Shown here piece after piece: positions 30,701 to 45,000 of a stretch of 64,000 nucleotides of DNA; positions within the stretch are counted from its first letter, which is position 1, and the number at the start of each line of letters is the position of its first letter. Both the position numbers and the translations under genes were made by a program. The stretch comes from Hirundichthys speculiger (Eukaryota; Chordata; Actinopteri; Beloniformes; Exocoetidae). Under the pieces are notes generated by a model. That model searched no databases. It was not told the DNA's origin and worked only from the letters and a program-made list of their open reading frames with translations. The stretch is taken from positions 2,503,501 through 2,567,500 of the forward strand of contig JAGFBZ010002033.1 in NCBI GenBank assembly GCA_018398805.1, in the 5' to 3' direction.

Positions 30701-31010
30701 ATATATACACACATGTATGATGGTTGTATGATGCGTGAGGGGAATTCCAAGATGGCAGGTGGGGTCAAATGAGAGTCTTGTTGCTGAGGGAAGGACAGGG
30801 TCAAATCAACAGAGCTAGAATGTTTCCTAGCGACCAACATGGCGCACAGGGGATTTATGCGCGTCGGTTCTTCCACACTTCACAGCTCACTCCCTAGACA
30901 CATCACGGTCGGACACGCGTGTGGTTGTCCTTGGCTACCAGCGGGGTCTCCTTCGGATTAAGGCTGTTGGGGAAGGCAGACCTTCCTTGCTGGAGCAGGC
31001 CAGAGAGATG
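30701..31010. repeat. Dispersed repeat, copy 2 (longer element)
   Basis: Direct-orientation counterpart of 26109-26414. Here the similarity-bearing segment sits in a longer context (perhaps 30430-31210) whose ends carry GTCTCAAAATGG and, inverted, ACCTCAAAATGA. That suggests, weakly, a roughly 0.8-kb element with short inverted termini. No coding domain was recognised. Confidence 0.7.
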
Positions 31011-31210
31011 TTCCGAGAGATGTGTAGCTTTTGCTTCGGTGGAGGAGGTCAGAGAGAGCGAGGGAGAGGAGGGAGCTGGTATTATCTGGTGTTGCACGAT
31101 CTGCCTCCGCTGAGACCCCTGCTGAGTTTTGGGGTTAGCACCCAATAACAGGGCACTGACAACATTTTAAAACCCGGTTATGAAAACAATAAACTTTGCA
31201 AATGCATGTT

Positions 31211-34200
31211 GGGAGTTGGAGTCATTTTGAGGTTTCTTTGTTTCAAGCTATGTGGTCAGACTTTGCTGGATGTCAGGCCTTCCTTTGTAATGGTAACACA
31301 TGGTGGTCCAACATTTGTGATTTTAAAATGCTGGGCCCACTGCCCCCAATTAAAGTGACACCTTGGAGAATTCTATGTCAAAATGCCAGATTAGATTTCA
31401 TTTGAAGGAATATTTGATCATTTTTAGAAAGTGTCATCTTCCGTATCATGCTGAATCAACAAGACTCTACAAAAGTCTCTTTCTTAGTTGGACTTTAATT
31501 TGGAGACAGCAACCAACCATACTTTTCACAGAAGATATCACTTCAAATATTTATGAAAAAAATGTGGATAAAAATTCAAAAAAATAGCGTATATGGTGAG
31601 ATACACGTCTCCATGTGTTAAAAAATGATTTAGACTCTTGTAAAAGCTGACTTGTCTCAGGTTGCACAGGAACGCACAGGAAATGAGGCCTTGAGTTGTT
31701 AGTGTGATATTTTTTGAGAGGTAGTCACAGTTTAGCTGTTAAACCACAGGAGCTCACAACAGTGCTGTGTGGTTTACGAGGTTACATGACTTTAAAACAC
31801 AGTTAAACAGTTAACTCCAAGCCATTATGATCCTTCCCTCCACTGGTGCGTCTGCACTTGCCAGGTTTGGTGGATTGCCTAAGTTAAGTTAAGTTATTGT
31901 GTTTTTCTACCTTTCAAATTTCTTTTAAAATTGCACCAGACTGCATAGTTTTGGGGTTTGGTACACTGTGTTGAAAAAAAAAAATCTAGTAGAAGGCTGT
32001 TGTCTAAAATGAATATAAGATTTTTGAAGTTCAACTGAAGTTAAACAGTAAATGCGGGATTTTTCATTGTAACTGAACTTTTTTTTTAATTTATATATAG
32101 CATCACAAAGATTTACTCAAGAGGAGCCACAAAACTGTACTGTTGGAAAAGTTCAACACAAAACAGCTGTTGAGCCTTTAAAGTCATTGGACAAAGGAGA
32201 AGAATAAGGATTCCTCAAAATGCAAACTATTTTATTTATTTGCATATAGTCAATGTGAGCCTGTATGCAAAGCCAGGAACCCAGCGGTTAAAAGATCCAG
32301 ACGAGGAAACCCTGCCGTCTCTTCTCTTTACACCAAGTTTGGATCAGAATTTCTATTTTATTGACATTTTATTTTACTCTTGGTTTGGAGTGACAGCAAG
32401 TCTCACCTGACATTTGTAGGTGTTGATATTCAAGCAAAGCTGCTTGAATATCAACAGCTCATATATGGGTGTATCAAATAACACCTTTGAGGCAAATAAG
32501 ACAAAGTGACCTTTTGGCGTGCAATCAGGTATAAAAATACCTGAAAATATGTAATAAACTCTCCATCCCAACACTTTATCGCTCACATGCCATGATGGGT
32601 CTGTAGACAACTTTAATAAAATCCAGTGGTATTTTGCTGATGTATGTCATAATACGGAACCAACCAAACAAATCCACAATACAATATGGACAAGTTTAAG
32701 CTCAGCAACAGACACGAGAGTTTGAAAACACAGTTCGATACTTGTCTAGAAATGAATGAAAGTGTCTTCAGAGCAAAGAGTGTGTGAGTGATGAAACATA
32801 AGCATCATTTCCCCTTCAGATTCTTTAGCTAAATTCCTTGAGACACATCTAGAGGGTCAACAAGGAAACACCTGACTGAAAAAAACAACTATTACTAAAT
32901 TAAGTCGATGCTCCCATTAAGACACAACTGTGACATGATACGTGTATAATATATGACACCAAGTCTTTTTGATTACACAAACTATCTCTTGAACTGTAAA
33001 TACATCATGACTGACAAGCTGCACACGCCATCGACACCTCTTAGCTTAAGAAAAGAAAAGAAAAAAACTTGGGCCACCCTTCACTGTCACACTTTCATGG
33101 TTTGAGGCAAATAAATTTTGGCATTGTCATCTTGAAACATGTCTGTGCCGTCAGGCACCAGGAACTTGGCTGTTCAGTATAATCAGACAGCTGACCTCAT
33201 TTTGGGGGGGCATATAACGTTTCTGGACCTACACCTGACCAACTGAATTTAAATTTGAAGTTTACATGATTACATGATAATGTAAGCTTTTTTATTCAAA
33301 TGAATGTCAGCGATAAGTGGTTTTCTTTGCACTATATACCCTATTAGTCAAAATACCAGGATTTTCTTTGATTAAATTTCACCAAATGTTTAAATGAACT
33401 CCAGTTATGATCATTTAAGATTTTTACATTTGTCAGTTTTTTTTTTTTTTTTTTTTTTGTTTGTTTTAAAGCCAGTTTTAGTAAGAAATCCAGTCTTATT
33501 TTTTCGTTTGCTCGAATGTGGACCAATAATTTGACTCTTCTGAAACAATGTCATCTTTTTCCACAACCACAGGATATATCTTTCAACATCGTTGAACAAC
33601 AAGCTGCTTACTCCATCAGTTCGGGACAAACATCTTGCTGTCAGCCAAAACAAATAAATCACTTCACCTCTCAGCAGGAGGCTCTTTTCTGTTTGCTTAG
33701 TTCTGTTTTGTTGTCTTTCTTCTCCTCTTGACCAGGTACATTTATCGGTTCCTGTGTATATTTATTTTCCACATTTATTCTCTTATTCTTTTCCGGTTCT
33801 TTTTCTGATCATCCCACTGACAGCATCCCTGTTCCATGAGTCAGTTACTACACAGGTTTGCACTCTTAACATTTCTGGCATTCTGCGTCTTGGTGTGGTT
33901 ACAAAGCGGTGGGGGTTACTTTCGTATATGTTGCATTCAGATTTTAATTCTGCACCGGCAGCACCCTAATGATTCACTGTAAGTGTCAGAGCCCTGGGTG
34001 AGGCTGCCAGACCGGTTTAACCCAAAGTGAAAGAGAGAGGGCAGTCCAGGTAGATACTACAGTTGAGTCAGCGTGCTCGGAGAGTGAAACATTAGCTCTT
34101 TTTATTTGTGTATTTCCTCTTTATCCGTCTTTCTCTAACAGGAACTATGTGAGCAGCTTTTGTTTAGTTTGAGAAGACGTCGTTGTATTCAAGCACACAA

Positions 34201-36624
34201 CACACAAATGCATTTTTTTTTAAACAAATTTGGTAGTCAGACAAAATTGAATATTTAGACCTTTATACACCACCGCAATAGATTCAAAATAAAATAACTA
34301 ACATGGTCAAAAGTGTAGACTTTTAGCTATTTAGGAATTACAGGCATTTTAAGCAGAACTGGCTCTGTTTTCAGGGACTCAGAGGTCAGTGACGTGGCCT
34401 CCTCCGCTTGTATTCAGGTCACTTTGGACCTCGTCCTGCTGGCTCCAGTCAAACAGCTGCCAAATGCCGACTTAATAGTTGATTTCAGCTTGAGACCTTT
34501 TTATCTGCTTCATCTGTCTCGAAGTAACAGGGGACTGGACCACACCTGGCCAATTCATTTTGTCACAGTCAACTGTCCAAATACTTTTGAGCCCTTGAAA
34601 ATGGAGGCACCTTACTTAAAGAGGCTATAATTACTAAATATCATATGCCATTTTGATTGTTTTATTTCAAGTCCATTGTGGTGGTGTATACACTCTGTCA
34701 TTGTCCCAATGTTTGTTTTGTATGCTTTGTTTTGTTTCTCACATGAGTTCTCTGTGGTTTTTCTAATCTGATTTTAATGATGTGCATGCTCCCTGGGTTT
34801 TCCCTCCCAGTGAGCTTGAGATGAGCGTTCCCACAGGAGACGTCGCTGCCAGTCGCTTCATTTATGTATGCTGTGCTGTGCACCTTGTGGCTGCCCTGTT
34901 CCCTCTGCTTTGCTCCCTCAAAGACTTGATTGCCGGCCACCTGTGCGGCAGGTATGCATACGCTGACTCCCACGAAAAGAAAGCACAGATGTGGTAAACA
35001 ATAAGAGTTCTTAGCAACCTCTGTTACGCACACACGTAATGCTCCACCTACACCCTACCCCTCCATGACTGGCTGGGCTTGTTAGTGCTCACGCCCGTAC
35101 CTGTTTGCAGAGACACCTGTCAGACAGAAAAGACTTTCCCTTCGGTTCACACACGGTGGGACACACTGACACACTCAGCTGGACTGCGTGGACCTTTGCT
35201 CTGCTGGTAACTAGAGATAGCGGGTAAGTACTCTGGCTATTAAGTGCTTCAGATATTTACAACGTAATGTAACAGATGATCTAGACAGTCTGTGGAGTTG
35301 GACTTTCTACAATGAGTCATGGTTGACAGTTTAAGCTGGTGATTCTCAATGTTTGCTCTCATATTTTCTTCTGGGAATTTCTCTGTCATGACTGTGTCAT
35401 TTGAGTTGTGCTCTCTGCTTGCTTTTAAAAAGCTATTGCTCTCCATTAATCATTTATCTTGTGTAGACCGTTGAGTTAAAGCCAGGATAATTATGCTTTC
35501 TGGGCGCTCAGTGTGTTTGCTTTGTCTCTTAGATTCAGGACAATATCCTCGAGATATTCTCTGCCAGCTCACTCCAGAGGGGTTGAATTCACTGCCTCGG
35601 GAGTTTTCAAATGTTAATATTTGCATTCTGAATTTGGCAGTACTTGACAATTTTGCACAAGCTGTAGTTGCAGCCTGCTTTCCAATAAAAGTACACCAAG
35701 TCATTTTAGCAGTCCGTTCAAGTAATTTATAAGTTAAAGGAGTCATTATTAATCAAATCAAATGCATAACTCTGTGCCATTATATGTTGTATCTGAACAC
35801 AAATGTGGGTCTTCATTCATAAGTAAGAAAGAATGGATTTTTTAAAAAGTGGTAGGACAGGATGATCTGCATATTTAAAGGATGAGACTGAGGAATGCTT
35901 GACGGAGCACAAATGCTCCTCGCTGGGAGGGGACGGCATGGGAAGAACCATTTTCCAAACTGATTTAAAGCAAGGTGCAGTTTGACGATAACATTGCACA
36001 CTTTCTCCTGACACGATATCCGTCACTGACATATTTTTCAGGTGGAGTGTAAAAAAAACAAAAGACAGAAGATAACCCTCTGGAATAGCCATGTCGAAAA
36101 GGTGAGAAGATGAAATGATGTGATCTGAGTGTGAGATGATTTGTTTGAGGGTATCGTGCGTCTGTGCCAACCTGATTAGCATAAATCTCTCGTTCTCCTG
36201 ATGGAGCACATCAAGAGTAGGTGGCATCCTTTAAACAGATGATAAAGAACTGCATATTTTCCTCATTTACAAGTTACAAGCTTATGAAATGTGGGCCACA
36301 TCTGGTTCATACAACACATGCCAAGATCCAAGTTTGGGACACGTCTGGCCCACGTCCAATTAGTTTCAAGTATTTCAGCAACACCTTGTTAATCCTCTAA
36401 CATAGCACTTGCTGTAACTGTAACAGTGCTGTAACTGAGCTATAAGTGCACAAAATTAGTGAAGAATAGGCCCCCAAGTGTCTGCTATTTGGGGGTTTTC
36501 ATATTATGAGACGGTTAAAAGGTTTGTGTGTTTTCATGTTAAAAACAAATGATTTTTCTCTTATTCTACATTGCCGAATCACCTTTTGTCATATTTTCAA
36601 ACCTCAAAATGATTCAAAAGGATT
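31211..36624. other. Intergenic sequence upstream of znf185
   Basis: AT-rich with homopolymer runs (poly-T 33439-33459). No conserved frames are seen. A CG-richer stretch at 34780-35223 is the only promoter-like area. The open frames near 34782 and 34998 show no domain. Confidence 0.4.
35100..35223 (+). promoter_or_regulatory. znf185: Candidate non-coding first exon/promoter of znf185
   Basis: GC-richer sequence ends in a strong donor (GCGG|GTAAGT at 35224) 1.8 kb before the first recognised coding exon. The ATG-bearing exon of znf185 was not found. ATGTCGAAAAG|GTGAGA at 36091 looks attractive, but its phase does not fit the exon at 36993. Treat both as candidates only. Confidence 0.3.
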
Positions 36625-36815
36625 TCCCACAGGAGTGAGTGTGAATGATATGTGGCCCTGTGATGGACTGGCAACCTATCCAGCATCTAGAGAGGTGGGG
36701 TGGGCTCCAGCAGAACCCCACCCCACCTGACCCTAAACAGGCAGAAGATGATGAATGGATGGATGGAAGGATGGATGGATGGATGGAAGGATGAGTGGAT
36801 GGATGGTAAACCTAA
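36625..36815 (+). mobile_element. L2-type LINE 3' tail with (ATGG)n microsatellite
   Basis: GTGGCCCTGTGATGGACTGG, CAACCTATCCAGC, GGCTCCAGCAGAACCCC and ACCCTAAACAGGCAGAAGATG follow the very common 3' tail of fish L2/CR1-like LINEs and their SINE partners, which end in ATGGATGG repeats as seen at 36750-36806. There is no coding part. Confidence 0.75.
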
Positions 36816-36992
36816 AATGCATGAATGAATGTAACAGCCTATTTAATCCAAAATGCAATTGGACCGATGAGGAGCTGTGGTCCGAAGAAGACTGTGATCT
36901 CTAATGAAATCAAGCAAACAGTGATTAAGATGTAATTACGATGCAACCTACAGTGCGTATCGTATGTTAATGAGCACATGTTTGTGTCTCAG

Positions 36993-39033
36993 AGGGAGAC
37001 AGAGCAGCTGTGTTTCGCACCACCAAAGTACGGACCAAGCTGAAGGGAGACGGCAGCTGGCTGCAGCGCCGCGAAGAACCACAGGCCGAAACCCAGGAGG
37101 AGAAACCCTGGTGAACCACTTTCTCTTTCATTAGGGCTCTGTCCGTCTCATCAATTAACCCGTCACTTGAACTGACAAGCACTAAATATCCCGTGCACCA
37201 ACACAGGGTGGCGGAAGTTAGAGCCAGTCGCTTGAATGGAGCCCCAATTGAAACCAGTCCAGTTTCTTCACCGACGAAATCCACACCACCACCCACAAAG
37301 TCTGATGCTGAGAGGTAAACAAACGTTCACAAGCTTATCTAGCAGGTATTATGAACCATGACCGTGCTGATTACAAATCTCTGCTTTGAACCTACAGTAC
37401 AGCACCGACATCAGGATACCTGATCAGGTAAGACAAGCAAAAGTGACTTTTAAAGCTAACAGAATGGAAGACTTATCATCTGTTTTGAGAACCATACACC
37501 TTAAATCACGAGAACACCGAAAGACCTACTGACTTCTTATTTTCTCCAGAGGCATTTTCACAAAACTAGACAAGCCTCCTCCTACTTCAGCATCTAACGG
37601 CCTTAGGTAACATCATCATATCTGAAAATAGGCAGTGTAAATGGTGGAAGAAGAGAGAATTTTACAAACGATTCTAAAAATATTTTGTCTTCTGGCAGCA
37701 AAACAACACAGTTCACCAAAAAACCTTCAGAGGGCTACAAGAAAATGTGAGTGTGCAAATCAGGATTTCAGGTTAGCTGCTGGGAAATTTGAATGAAAAT
37801 GTATTTTGCTTGTGCCTCTGCTCCTTAGAGCCCCCCACACCGTGAGGCCCACAGCAGAGAGCCAGGAGGGCCAGCTTAGCCTTGAGGAGCAGGAGAAACG
37901 GTACGATTCTCCTCACAAGCTCACGCCACATGTCCTTGAATGAGAATACTTTAACATCACAATGATTCATTTTGCAGGACGGAGGCAGCCAGTAATGTCC
38001 TAAAGAGATCTTCAGTCAAGCAACGGTCTTATGTGCTTTCTGCCGCTAAGAAATATGAGTATGTGTCGAATGCTTATCACAGTATTCAACGTGCTTCTGT
38101 AATTTCAAATTAATGAAATCAATTGAAAATGCCACATATCTGTACACTTTTAGAAGTGTCCTTCTCAATCTTATGGGCTGATCTATGTTGAGCTTTTCTG
38201 AAAGCTGTGTGTTTAAAACCTCAGGACAAAGGAAACATCACCTGACACGCCGCTGATCAGCAGCAGTCCGTCATTTGTGGCTAAAAGGTAAATTCTCCTA
38301 ACATTCCTCTGAGCCTGGAGCAAAAGGAAAAAAACTGTTTTTACATGCCTTTTATGTATTATTATTATTTTTTTTTTCATCCAAACTTTACATACGCATT
38401 CATGTTTGTCTCCATGTGCAGGGTGGAGATCACTGATGATGATGAGAGCTCTGCGACTCCAGCTCCTGCCAGCACTGCGCCACCAGCTTCTGTTGTTCCT
38501 GTAACAGCTGCCGCTTCTGCACCTGAGGCCAAACCACGGAAAACGTAAGCTGTCTCTGAACGCAGCGCTTTAGTGAGGACTGCCTCTGTTCCTTTCACTT
38601 CCATTCATCATGTCTGTGCTTTGCAGAGGCATCACCAACCATAAGACAGCTGTTGATTTACCTGCTAACGAGGCCGAGCAGCCTCCAAAAGTGGCTAATG
38701 AGGTTCCAAAGGTGGAGGAGGCCCCTCAAGAGCCTGTGAAAGAAGACCCTCTTCCACAGTCTGTCACAGAGAAAGACCCACTTGAAGATGTGAAGTCAGT
38801 CACATCTTCTGATCAGTCACATGTGCAGCAACCAGAAGATTCGAGCACGTCCGAGCAGGCTGACACCTCACTGGTTAAACTTCTGCCAACATCAAATGGT
38901 CCGTCCAGTCCAGAGTCTCCTGCCCCAGCTCCTGCTGCTCCAGAGCCCCGTCCAGTGTCACCTCCTGCCCCCGCGACATCCGTACAAGTTTCACCCGCCC
39001 CAGTGTCTGCTGTAATAGAAGTGGCAGTGAAGG

Positions 39034-39064
<31 letters not shown>

Positions 39065-42000
39065 TGAACCAGAACCTGAACCTGAACTTGAGCCTGAACC
39101 TGAACCTGAACCAGAACCAGAACCTGAACCAGAACCAGAAACAGAGCCAGAATCTAAACCATCTTCAGAAATAAGGTCAGATTTCCACCAACTTATTTGT
39201 AGCATAACAAGTGTATTAGCTGTATCTTTCTGAGAGTATCTATTTTCTGTACTCAACTTTCCACTTCTTCATCTTTTATTGTGCTGCTCTGTTTGACAAC
39301 CTAATATGGAATATTTAGAAATGACCTCAACCTTGACCAACTACAACATGATCCTACTTTAATGTTTCAGCTCTGTTAGTCCACTAACCGAACAGAAGAG
39401 CTCTGTCTGTGTTGATTACTTCAAACTTTGACCGTTAGAGAACATTTTGAAAAAAAAAAAAAAGAAAAAAGAAATACAGCTTCTATCATTGCAACTTAGC
39501 TTTGCATTAGATCAGTGGTGCGCAAACTGTGGTACGTGTACCACTGGTGGTACGCGAGCGCTCTCTGGTGGTATGCGGGGGAATGTCAGGACTTTCCACA
39601 TATTCCCTTTTTATAAAAAAAATTAAATCGGAAACAAACAATGCATTATAAAAACGTTTCAAATGAAATTCAGGTAACAATAAATAACTACAATAAGGAA
39701 TAAACATCTCTCCTGTGTGTTTAAAGCTAATTGAGAAGGCATATATGGCTATATTTTAAAACTGGTCATCATGGTGGTACTCAGAGAGCTGAACAGTTTC
39801 TCAGGTGGTACGCAGCCTTAAAAGTTTGAGAACCACTGCATTAGATGTGAGGGAAAGCTGTAAATGTGCTTTCAGGTGCTTTTATTTCTGTGTCCGAGAA
39901 GTGTTTGCTCTCATTCTTTCACGTGTGTGATTGAGAGTTGGCCTGGAATTCCATGCGTTTGTTCTCCATTTATTCTTACAGCTCCAGTGTTGACACACTT
40001 GCTGCCTTGTCAGACACCCTCATTTCTTTTGACACAAGCTCAACAAGGTATTTATTTTCAAAAGAATTTTAAAAGCACATATTAATATAAAAAAAAAAAA
40101 TCCCCTGGCAGCTCGGTATTCTTGTCTAGAGTCTCACCAATATGCCAGCTGATCGTTTTTTTCCCTCTGCAGCTCTAAAGGTGATCAGCCAGAGCTGGCA
40201 AAGGAAGAAGAGAGCTCAGCAGACAGTCACACCACAGAGGACAGGTAGAACATCAGTTCTTCCTCATTCATGTCATTCCAGAATTGGCAAGAAAACAGAT
40301 AAGAGATAACTGCCATTGTGTTCACTTAAAAGTAATTACAAAATAGCACAAATCTCAGTTTCAGGTACTTTAAACACAACTCTTTTATCCCTAAATACCT
40401 TGGGTTTGAAAGCAGATGCATTAATATGCTGAATACCTTTTTTTCTTCCTCTCTCTGCAGTGTTGAGCAGGGGCCAGCTCCAGTGTTCAGCAACGGAGAG
40501 CCAATAACAGATGATCTTCTGGGCTTCAATGATGGGTTTGTAAAAAAAAAAAAAAAAATCCAAAAAATTCACTCAAACTGAGTGAAATTCTTGGGATTTA
40601 ATCCACTAGATGGCACTGTTGAAGTTCTTATGAAGTCCATCTTCTCTGCACAGACTGGTCTGTTCTAGCTCCGAAATCTCACTTGAATCCTAAAATCCCA
40701 ACATTTTGCCTTTCACTTTCTGCCTCTGCAGTCCAGAGGAGTCGGCGGAGCCTGTTCCCCCCAGCCCGGGACGCTGGAGTCTGGATCTGCTCGGTGCACT
40801 AGACAGGTATCCAACTGCAAAATCAGGGTCACACCAAGAATTATTCCCTGCTCAGTCGAAAACCAATAGTTCACCTGTCAGCAACAAGCACAAGCATACA
40901 GGTTCAAGAGAGCTTGCACACAAACTCTACTTTATATTTGACATTTGTGCTCGGTATCTTTAGTGAGTCAAACCAAACAAAGACAAATGGCCCCCTGGAT
41001 CTCCTGACCAACGACGCCATTGTCATCAGCACAGAGACAAACAGGTGAGAAAGAGTCTGACATGTGATAGCGTGTGCTTCCAAGTATATTACTGTGTTCT
41101 TTTATTACAAGAGACAAAAGAGACACATATTTCCTTGGCTTGTTTTTTTTTTTAATTCTTTAAACACCTCCGGTTTGATCTGAGAGTCAATTCCTCAGAC
41201 CCCCTGATTTATGTTAGCAACAAAGCATACTGCAGCAAATTGACTTCAACTTTGAAAGCCATGTTTTACGTGCAGGTTGACTGGAAATGGAAAACGCTGT
41301 TCTGTACTGATTAGTATTGCGGCTTTGTTTTGTCTCCCCCCCCCACCCCACCCCTCACCCCACCCCACCCTCAGCATGCAACGAGAGGAGGAGGAGATGA
41401 CAGATGAGACAGCCGGGGATACACAAAGGTAGAGGGAGATGACAAGCTGCTCTTAAACAATTATCTGTGTATGCAGGACTGTTCCCTCTGAGAAGCACAT
41501 TTAGTTCAGATGTGCCTTGTAATGATTCATACCCGCTCTGTCTGCAACAATGCTGCGCGCCAACCCCTCAGACACCCACTGCAACAACCACAGCTGTGAT
41601 CACTCCTGACAAAAACTGTTCTGTGCTCAGAACGAGAAACCTTTTGCCATATCCACGTGGTCTCTGCGCTTGTTGAATAGCTCAGAGGATTTGAAGCTTT
41701 CCTAATGGACCAGGACTGTAAATAGTGTATGAGAACAACCACACTAACCTCCGCTCGCCCTCTTTTCTTCTCCCATCATGCTCTTCATCCGTATGGCCCT
41801 CCATATACTTCTGTCTTGCCACCGTGCAGCCAAGACAACAACACAGGTCCTTGGAGGTCACATGTGACAACCACAGTCGCAGAATCAAGGTAGTTTTTTT
41901 TTGACTGTCGTGTCACCTATGAGCTCATAGAGTTTTCAGTATGATAAGTTCATGTAAATGTGTTTAGAGGTTTATTTCAGGTGAAGTACACTGATTGTTC

Positions 42001-45000
42001 TATTCAGCAACAGAATTCTCCTTCTATTTTGCGAAAACTCCCAGATTCTGACTTTGATTGAGTTTGGCCCCTGGTCCCTCTCTGTTTCTGTTTACCATTC
42101 AAACTGCATTAAATCATTCCATTATGAGTCAATGTGATCAGAATTCCTCCGACACAAGATGGGCCGTGCTGACAATTGAGAGTGAAATCAGTGTGAAATT
42201 GTTTTTCAGCTCGACTGATCCGTTTGATCCATATCCGATAGGGACCACATCCCATAACAGGTAATCATATTGGTGGAGCTGTGACGGTCTTCCAGCCAGC
42301 CAGGATAGCATCTTGGCATGCATAATGCAGCAGTTTCTGATTATGAGCCACTTTTCTCTATTGCAGATGCCCTGACCTGCTTCAGCCCCTCTCCGATATT
42401 TCCATCAACAGGTACGGAAATGATAATGCGACCCCCCTCCCCCCCCCTCCCCTCCCCTGTTTGCAGCACTGACGCTATCATGTTACAACATAATGTCTTC
42501 ATTACTGCAGCTACTGCTCTTTGTGAGCTAATGCAATCATCATTAGCAGCAGTTACCACACAAGAATCTCTGCACCAATCTGCCCACAGCTGTTTATTGG
42601 CTTATAACGATTTATTTTATTTTCATTTCTTCAGTTCACCACCCTCATCTGAGGAAAACAAAAGTTTAAATCCTCAAATAATGTAAGTTAATGTTTAATT
42701 CAATTTAATTTAAAACATACTCATATACCTTATTTTTTAGTGATTTTTGCTTTGTTACTAGTCCATGTTATTATTTGTATGTTTCATATTATTTATAATT
42801 AACCTACTGAATGTGACGTTTTTGCATTTGATCTTTGTCTGAAATCATTGTTCAGTAAGGCTTTTTAGCTTTTAAACTATAGTGCGACAAAGACATCAGA
42901 AGACTTCCCAAGACTTTGCTGTTCTGATGAGCTTCTTCAGTGATCAATAAACTCTTCTCTCCATCCATTAATTGGCTAGAAACAACATTTTACGCTGTGG
43001 AGTGTTGCCAGAGTCGGTTTGCGAGTCTGCAACGTTGCGTTAGAGGTGTGGGTGCACCCTGATCAGTTTTTCTGGTCGATCCCAGGGCCATACAGAGCAG
43101 AAGACAGCCAGTCCTACTAATTAAAAGTTGATGCATTAGTTGCAGCCCTGTATTAAATTAATCAACAACAATTATCACAGGCTTCTTTCAATGCAATGTT
43201 TTGTTTGTCTTTTCTTTGATTATATTTTATATGTTTGACAGCATGAGCAGCAACACACTGGAAACCTTTGCAGATGACATCATCCCTATCGACACAGACG
43301 CCAAAAGGTACTGGACTGAGCCTAATGCATGATTTTGGGGTGAAACTGTGGATGAGAGATTACAGAAGAAGAAATCAGTCTGATGTGACTCCTATATGTG
43401 ACTACTATATCCTCTTTCTCTACTTCGCCTCAGCTCTCAGCAGTCCTGGACTCATACAAACCCACCTGAGCAGAATAACACAGAAGAGAGGTGATGACAC
43501 ACTTTGATTCCCATCTTTCACTCCCATGGAGTTTGCTCCACTATTTTTCATTCAACAACATTTACCAGCTAAAAGCCTTTCAATGTACGTCCCCTCTCAG
43601 CCAAGAAGCTGAACCAGAAGCAGAGGGCCAGGCTGAAGATCAGCAGACGGTGATCATGTTTGAGAGAAAGTAAGTCATCTTTTTATTAAAAGCTCCGGGC
43701 GCACACTATCCTCATAACCTCCTTTCCTTCCACGGTGAAGGAACCAGGCTCTTGTAGCATCTATCCACTGAGGCGGAAGATATTGTGCACTGATGCTGGT
43801 AAAAAATAGGTCAGATATTTGCTACAACTTTCCCACACAGTTGTGGTAAATGGATCCCCCTTGAGCCACTGCCTTCTCCTTTTTTAAGAATGTACAGTAT
43901 GAATGTGCCAACTTCTCATGTCACTTTCATGTCCTTGTTTGTGCTTCAGATCCAATGAGAATGAGTCTCCGTGGGACAGATGGACATCACCCACCGTCTA
44001 CACAGTCACCACAACAACAGGAGAGGAAGAGGAGGAGGAGGAGGAGCAGGAGGAGGAGGAGGAGGAAAGGTATCTCCAACATGGCTAAACTAACTGAATG
44101 TAGATTAAAGCACTTTTTAAAACTAATTATAAGGTTATTATTTAGTGTAAAACTTCCTCATGTCACTTATTTACTCGCACTGCCAGAATTATTACAATGC
44201 AGCAATGTCCTGTGTTTTGCAGCCCTGAGGACACCCAGACAGCCACAACCGTCACTACTACCACCATAAGGTCTTTAAAAAAATGTATTTCTTGTTATCT
44301 AAAACTGAGGATATTAGAAAGACCTGATTAATGAAGGTGATGTTTACACTTTCAATGACTTAAAGGAGTGCTCCAGATGATGCAATGCTGCAAAGCTATA
44401 GAAAAAAAAAGACACACTTAGTCAATAAACCCTGACCCAGTGGAGCAGTGAGTTAGACTGATCTTCTCTTTCATACATGTAGAAAAACTATATTTTTTCG
44501 CCTCACTGTATTGCATGTAGCCTATTGACAGCTGCAGCTTACAACAAAACTCTAACCCTTTTTTTTTTTTCACTTTCCAGGGAGATACATAACGAGCCAG
44601 AGCCTGCTATGGATCGGTAAGTTTATGATCTTGTTAACGTCAGAGAGCCCAATGCAAGAATGCTTTCTCCAGAGTGTTATTTTCTACTCTTTGGTCTGTT
44701 GATTTTCTTTCTTTCATAAAAAAAAACTCCTCTTAACAGGCTCTTTCTGTCTTTTATGACTCTTTATCAACTCTAAGCAGAGATGTACTACTGTATGGCT
44801 ATCTCTTATTCAGGATGAAAGAAGTTCTTGAATTTTTTAAACAATTTACTCTCAAATTTAGGTCATATGAGTTTGTTGTCCACTTCCACCTGGCAGATCT
44901 GCTTTTATCTCTCTGTTGCACAACCATTTTAGCTGCTTAACGCTCAACTCTGGATCTAGAGTTATCTGCAGCTCCAGCTTCAACAGAATCTCAAATCAAC

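Noticed and set aside
34782..34997. Possible exon near a donor-like site (GGCAG|GTATGC)
   Set aside because: The peptide resembles nothing known and does not join in phase to znf185; kept only as non-coding.
36091..36101. ATGTCGAAAAG followed by GTGAGA as the znf185 start exon
   Set aside because: It leaves two bases of a codon while the next exon needs one, and the sequence before it has no good acceptor.
38813..39256. 147-codon minus-strand frame rich in Gly-Ser
   Set aside because: It is the mirror of the Glu-Pro repeat of znf185 on the other strand.
39369..39428. Acceptor-like CAG plus open frame ending in TGA in a znf185 intron
   Set aside because: It would terminate the protein before the LIM domain. 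Possible as a rare alternative end, but there is no supporting homology.
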